Source: Batkoa obscura
Taxonomy: Eukaryota > Entomophthoromycota > Entomophthoromycetes > Entomophthorales > Batkoaceae
Direction of reading: 5' to 3'
Assembly (NCBI GenBank): GCA_030770535.1
Contig: JASVEC010000001.1
Location: 868,001-932,000, forward strand
DNA: 64,000 nt
Shown in pieces: positions 59,427 through 64,000 of this stretch. Each line of letters begins with the position of its first letter. Position 1 is the first letter of the stretch. A model generated the notes under the pieces. The model searched no databases and was not told the DNA's origin. It was given only the letters and a program-made list of their open reading frames with translations. The translations under genes were made by a program, and so were the position numbers.

Positions 59427-60754
59427 TTAAAAAATTGGAATATAATGATGAATCTTATCTTTTTGTTGTTGAGAAATACATTCAGCAATCCAAACTATAT
59501 TGCGTATCTCTTGCTCCTTTAATTTAAAATAAGCGTAAAATAAGCCATAATGGAATTGTTGTAAAAAGGTATCCTTGTTGAGTTCCACTTCATATTCGAA
59601 AAATCGATCCTCTAATGTTTTTCCTTCGCCATCATTTACTCCTAATCCAGAATCAAATAAATTACGGTATTCCTAAAATAGTTTGAAATTCAGTTACTGT
59701 TGTTATCAATATAGATTTCTAATAAACTTACCACAATAAAATCACAGCTGCCCTTTACTTGATCAAAATCATCTACTTTAGAAAGCTTAGCACTTCCTTC
59801 TGGAAAAAGTCGGCCTAAAGAGGGGAATAATTTGGCACGATCATCTTTGGAAAGTTCAGTACCAAAAGAGTTAATAGTGATATTGATAGTACGTCTATCT
59901 GCCTCAAACTAAATTCGAAAAATGTATTAAAAACTTGAACATAAAAAAGTTTGACAACTTACTTTTAATATTTCACCCATAAGCTCAGCTGTCGCACCAC
60001 CTATTCCTTGACAAAACTCATAAAAGTCTTCCAAATACGCTTTATATAATGTGTTACGAATGATTTCAATATTGAGCTCATCCAAGTCTTGTGCTGATAA
60101 GCAATTACGGAAATAAGGTGCTATAAATTATTGAAAGTTAGCTTATTTGTCATCAATAAATAAAGTATTATTTTACCAAGTGGTGTTTCGACTAACACAG
60201 TATTATATAACTCTGCTACATTAGTAGCAATACATAGCGCTGGCATAGACTCAAAGACACCAATAGGATGACAGCGCTCAATTAGTTCGTTAGTATCACG
60301 TTCGTGTAAAGTACCAGTAATTAATAAGATGACATTGTCAATCATGTAACCGTAACTAAAAAGCGAGTAAAGTTAGAGCAAATCAACAAGAATGACTATT
60401 AGAATTACCTAATATAATCTAAAAACTGCAACAAATCGCCACTAGCTTGAGAGCGAATATACTTGTATTCTTCTACCAGCTTTTCAGTACATTTTTCAGA
60501 GATGGTGGATGTGGCTATGGGTGAAGCTTCATTTTGAATTAAAGTACCATAATCTGTGGCTCCTAGCTGGACTTTGAGATCTTTTAAATTCAATAATTTA
60601 ATTTTTGTTTTTATTTTAAATTTATTAGTTTACCTTCTAAATTCTCACATTGAGTTAAATTCATATAGTTAGAATTGCTAATTATATTGGAACGATAACC
60701 GCGTATTATGGCTTCTAAATAACCATCATTAATATTGAACATACAACCTTCCAT
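59427..60754 (-). CDS. VMA6: V-type ATPase subunit d (Vma6), copy 2
   Basis: Inverted duplicate of 41527-42854: both are 1328 bases from start to stop codon, with the same six exons and 350-residue product. I compared exons 2 and 3 and intron 1 base by base and found no difference, and the remaining parts match on inspection. In contrast, the first ~60 bases upstream (tgtcgtcttaaaaagag versus the left copy) and ~60 bases downstream of the stop differ at many positions. The copy is therefore either very recently converted or under homogenising exchange with copy 1. Both appear functional. Confidence 0.95.
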
Positions 60755-61657
60755 TTTTCATGTTTTCTTTTAGTTGAATGTCGTCTTAAAAAGAGTTTAG
60801 TTGAAAGCGAGTAAAAATATAATATTTAAATTCTGACTTCCTCATATTTAGTTTATTGATACCACTCTTTTATTTCACTTCTTGTTGTTTAGCACAATTT
60901 TAGTCCAGAATATTTTATGTTACTTTTTTTTTAAAATTCAAAGACTGAAGGGCTTTATGTTTACTAGCTTAAAAAATACAACTAAGAAGTAGGATTAAAG
61001 AGAGATAGAGTCAAATAGAGGGCGATATTTACAGAAGTTGGGGAAAGACTCCATTATTTTCCGATTAAAACCTGCCATGAAGGTGGGAACCAATGATTTG
61101 ATTGTATCCTGTCTGTTGTGAGCGAGTCTAGCAATGGAAAATCTGAGTTCAGTATAAATGTGACTCAGGCAACCGGAGTAGAGGTTTCATGGGAATAGGA
61201 GAAATAGGATGAAACATTAGGCTAGTGTGAGAAGAGGAGTTGAAGAGAAAAATGGAACAAACTACTGCTGAATAGGGTTTTTTTTACAATAAGGTTTGTT
61301 TTTCATAAGAGGCAAAAGGATGTTAAATTGAGTAAGTTGAGGAGGTAAAGACTGAAAGAATGAACTCCAGGTGGAGATCTAAAGGGCAGTGGCGAAAAGA
61401 TATAAGACAAACCTGTGTGTAAAAGTTTCGTTTTATGCTAATAACTAAATTGCTTAAAAAACCCGTTTTTCATTAAACATCTTATAAATTTACTAATAAA
61501 CGAAATAGACTGTAATTTAAATAATATAGTATCTCAAATTAGATGTGAATTATAAGCATTTTTAAAATCAACATTTTAAAATAGATTCGTTATTCAAAGG
61601 TACTAAAACGATCAAGAAAAAAAGAAAATTATTAAAAGGCCTCATATTTATTTATAT
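60755..61657. other. Intergenic with a GC-richer island (60955-61430)
   Basis: The stretch 60955-61430 has visibly more G and C than any other non-coding part of the window (for example gaaggtgggaaccaatgat, gactcaggcaaccggagtag, gagatctaaagggcagtggc). No long frame, intron-exon structure or family match was found on either strand. It could be a non-coding RNA or a strongly decayed gene. The remainder is AT-rich. Confidence 0.5.
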
Positions 61658-62332
61658 TCAAAATCTCAATAAGTTTATGTTGTCCCCAAACAAATAATGG
61701 TCCTTCTTTACAGACTCGATATCACTTTTTAATTTAAGCTTACTACTCTGCTTATCCTTTAATTTCTGTTTGACAATGGAATTAGCTCTCATTAATAACA
61801 ATCCCATGAACAATCTTTCCAAAAGGGGAATAAAATCAAAATTAAACTTTACTTTAGCAATTTTATTTACATCTAATTTAATAATTTTAGTATTAAACTC
61901 AACCAATGCTTTGTCTTTTGATGACGATGTTGAGTTTAAAGCTACAACCTCAGCACCTTCTTTTGTATCATTTAAAATGTATTCAAATTGGTTGTCATCA
62001 TGGTCAGTTAATACTAAATTGACTGTTTTATTCATAATTACTACCATTGAGTTGTAACTATTATTCTCTTTTTCTTTGTAATTACAGATAATTAATTTAG
62101 GCTCATTACTCATAATATCCCCTTTAGTGAAACTTAACAAGTTATCATTATTCACATCTTTTAAGTAATATTCATTACCATTGTTTTGAGTATAGAATTT
62201 ATATCTAATTTCATTAGTTCCTTCATCCTTGGCTACTAAATATTGATCATTCTCATTATAATGAATCACATACTTTTTTTTCTTTTTCATTTCTTGGTTT
62301 ATTTCATTATACTCTGGTGGTAATTCTGACAT
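61658..62332 (-). CDS. Unknown protein, possible LURP-one/tubby-like beta-barrel; intact relative of 54009-54471
   Basis: Intronless, 224 residues, ATG 62332 (MSELPPEYNEINQEM). The N-terminal half is built of short alternating beta-strand-like segments (KKYVIHYNENDQYLVAKDEG, IRYKFYTQNNGNEYYLKDV, PKLIICNYKEKEN, SMVVIMNKTVNLVLTDHDDN, FEYILNDT), a pattern typical of the LURP-one/tubby-like fold. The end has a hydrophobic helix (FIPLLERLFMGLLLMRANSIV) in the place where that fold carries its central helix, then a basic tail. The PPEY start may be a WW ligand, as in the 40409 gene. No enzyme motif. Function unknown. Confidence 0.65.
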   Translation of the reverse strand: MSELPPEYNEINQEMKKKKKYVIHYNENDQYLVAKDEGTNEIRYKFYTQNNGNEYYLKDVNNDNLLSFTKGDIMSNEPKLIICNYKEKENNSYNSMVVIMNKTVNLVLTDHDDNQFEYILNDTKEGAEVVALNSTSSSKDKALVEFNTKIIKLDVNKIAKVKFNFDFIPLLERLFMGLLLMRANSIVKQKLKDKQSSKLKLKSDIESVKKDHYLFGDNINLLRF

Positions 62333-62525
62333 TGTTTTAATTTTTTTGTGAAAAATTAGTTGCTTATATATTATTTGATTGCAAGCTACTTTTATTTACT
62401 TCATTCTAAAATGCTTATATTATTTTGTTACAAAAACACATTTATTTCTATTTAGAATAATAGGAATCTTTCATAAACATAACCTTTTTATAAGTAGAAT
62501 CTTCGGATAAAATTTATATTAGCAT

Positions 62526-62628
62526 TTGGTGGTGTTTTGGCTTCATCACTTTCTCCCTTTTAAGCACTATTTGAGCGGAAAAATTGTTAGTAAAATTCTT
62601 AAACACAAAAATACATCCCCATTTATTT
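62526..62628 (-). mobile_element. Short MITE (family M1), copy 16
   Basis: Left end ttggtggtgttttggcttc is degraded; right end aaaaatacatccccattta is good. Core in reverse orientation (ttttaagcactatttgagcg). Confidence 0.82.
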
Positions 62629-63843
62629 TTGATGAAAAATAGCTTGGAAACTATAGCCTCTCTTTTACATCGTTTATAAGAGTATTTTTAGCTCTTTTAA
62701 TCTAGTAAACGATCCTTCTACCTTTGTTATCTGATATGGTATTAACCGATTACTATCATCTCATCTCTCGAGAATTCCTTTATCAAAAATAAGAATTCCA
62801 TTACTGATTCGTTTGTTTTAAGATCTTAAGCCAAAGCTTTTTTTCAAAATTTTCGTTTTAAGCTAAGTGATTGTAAAAATACAAGTTGCTTGAGATGAAT
62901 TATATTGCTTCAAATCGTTTTGATAGTTTGTTATTTATTATGCGGGGAAACTTAAAAACCAAGTTAAATTATAATTTTTTCCAACATAGTTTAAATTACA
63001 TTTACAAGTGCCATATACACCTTCTTTATCAAGTTTTTATAAGCTAACCCATTGCATTATATAAACAATTGAAGCAAATAGCTTAGCAAAGTGTACATAT
63101 ATTATTAAAAAATAAAGTAAACTTCTAAAAATTTTGAACAAAAAATTTCAGAGCGCCCTCAACAAATAATAATTTCAACATTTTTTTAAATAAAAGTAGT
63201 TTTTTTGATGAAGTTTTTTTTAAAATAGCATATGTTACACTTTGTTAAGCTATTTGCTTCAATTGTTTATATAACGCCATAGACTAACTTATAAAAACTT
63301 AATAAAAATTTCATTTAATTAAAAATTTTAAAAAAAGCAGTTATTTATTTTATAGTGCTTAATTACAACTTTTACAGTAAACTAAAATCGAAAAAAAATT
63401 CTTTACTTTAAACTATATAAAGGAGCATTTTCTATTCACTTTCCAGTTTTTCTACTACTTTTTGGTTTTGGATCAACCTATCTTTTAGACCCTTGGACCT
63501 AAATAGCTAGGTTGATTCACTTTTTTGAATATAGCTGTTGCAGCTCTTTTGCGACTTAACTAACAGCATATTTGAGAAAAAATACAAGGCAAAATTGGCC
63601 AAATATTTTGTTCAGATTTAAAAAACTCACTGTAATTAATCTACAAAAACTAGCAAAAAAGTTATAAAAGATTTTGAATCTAAATTAGTTTTGTTTATAT
63701 AATATGCTTTGAATTTAAGTACAAATAACTGCTTTTGGATTGCTATAATGTAAAAATTATTTTAACATGTTATAAGGATATAATCTTATGATTCAGTTTA
63801 TTAGTAAACACATTATATCTTATATTCATTATCGTTAGATACG
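62629..63843. other. Intergenic, 1.2 kb
   Basis: Contains the long fold-back element at 63033-63298 and, at 63534-63562, a single arm related to the fold-back at 39622. No gene recognised. Confidence 0.55.
63033..63298. repeat. Long inverted repeat, ~70-base arms
   Basis: Left arm 63033-63102 (containing atataaacaattgaagcaaa and tagcttagcaaagtgtac) is answered by the right arm 63225-63298 (containing acactttgttaagctatttg and cttcaattgtttatataa). Arms match over about 70 bases with about eight differences around a ~125-base centre. No frame. It is the longest-armed fold-back in the window. Confidence 0.82.
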
Positions 63844-64000
63844 ATGCCCTCAAATTATAGTGCAACTCTTTATACTGGAGCTAAAATGCCATTTCTCAGT
63901 TTAAGAACGTATAGACCAGTAAAATAAGCAGCAAAAGCAGTCAAAATTACCTTGAATTTAGGATATCGCTACATTGATATGACCAGGATTTATCAAAATG
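63844..64000 (+). pseudogene. Aldo-keto reductase 5' fragment, probably broken, cut by the window end
   Basis: ATG 63844 opens MPSNYSATLYTGAKMPFLSLRTYR, and after an in-frame TAA the match continues as AAKAVKITLNLGYRYIDMTRIYQN. This is the N-terminus of the aldo-keto reductase fold (GxKMPxLGLGTW...AAKxALxLGYRHIDxAxxYxNE). The LGLGTW block reads LSLRTY and the catalytic-Asp region reads IDMTRIY, so besides the stop, conserved residues have drifted. No intron signals bracket the stop. The rest lies beyond the window. Confidence 0.72.

Noticed and set aside
61770-62057. 95-codon plus-strand frame
   Set aside because: Antisense shadow of the gene at 61658-62332.
1-64000. Dictyostelid origin suggested by the FAR-acyltransferase fusion and Asn runs
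   Set aside because: Intron density, the fungal-type metallopeptidase, the transcription-factor-like protein and the Dps1 N-terminal extension fit fungi better; not excluded outright.

Overview
This window looks like nuclear DNA of a very AT-rich early-diverging fungus. The evidence is many short introns (about 45-80 bases, GTAAGT-like donors), the standard genetic code (TAA, TAG and TGA all end genes), asparagine-rich inserts in proteins, a fungal CBP3-type complex III chaperone, a PF12044/YIL108W-like metallopeptidase with a jacalin-like tail, and a protein resembling the fungal transcription-factor middle region. A social-amoeba-like origin was considered because of the FAR-acyltransferase fusion and the Asn runs, but the dense introns and the other genes favour a fungus. 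No species can be named from the sequence alone.

Layout. 1-31 kb is mostly ordinary, fairly compact housekeeping DNA: CBP3 (-), a 16-exon USP7/Ubp15 deubiquitinase (-), tRNA-Gly(UCC) (-), a 1315-residue fatty acyl-CoA reductase/acyltransferase fusion (-), a G3BP/Bre5-like RNA-binding protein (+), cytosolic aspartyl-tRNA synthetase (+), calcipressin (-), a secreted S28 serine peptidase (-), SRP9 (+), an LRR protein (-), mitochondrial release factor 1 (+), a zinc metallopeptidase (-), a small membrane protein (+) and COX7C (-). Several neighbours are convergent with only 50-100 bases between stops, and MRF1 and the LRR gene are divergent from one 239-base spacer. At 32.7-34.4 kb lies a transcription-factor-like gene without a recognisable DNA-binding domain.

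34.4-64 kb is repeat-rich. It holds six solo LTRs of one family (463-550 bases, ends TGTGAAA...TTTCACA), most copies of a ~105-base MITE family (16 copies in the window), larger relatives of that MITE, and several unrelated fold-back elements. Embedded in this is an inverted duplication about a centre near 51-52 kb. The left block carries VMA6, a decayed ORF and intact CHAF1A; the right block carries a CHAF1A pseudogene, intact NUDT19-like hydrolase, a decayed ORF and VMA6. The two VMA6 copies are the same length and look base-identical, introns included, while their flanks have clearly diverged: the signature of gene conversion. CHAF1A survives only on the left and NUDT19 only on the right. 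A small beta-barrel-like gene family (61.7-62.3 kb intact, 54.0-54.5 kb broken) sits beside the right block. The window ends in a broken aldo-keto reductase start.

Limits. Exon structures were read by eye from frame continuity, GT/AG sites and family similarity. Percent identities are estimates from side-by-side reading, and no database search was possible.
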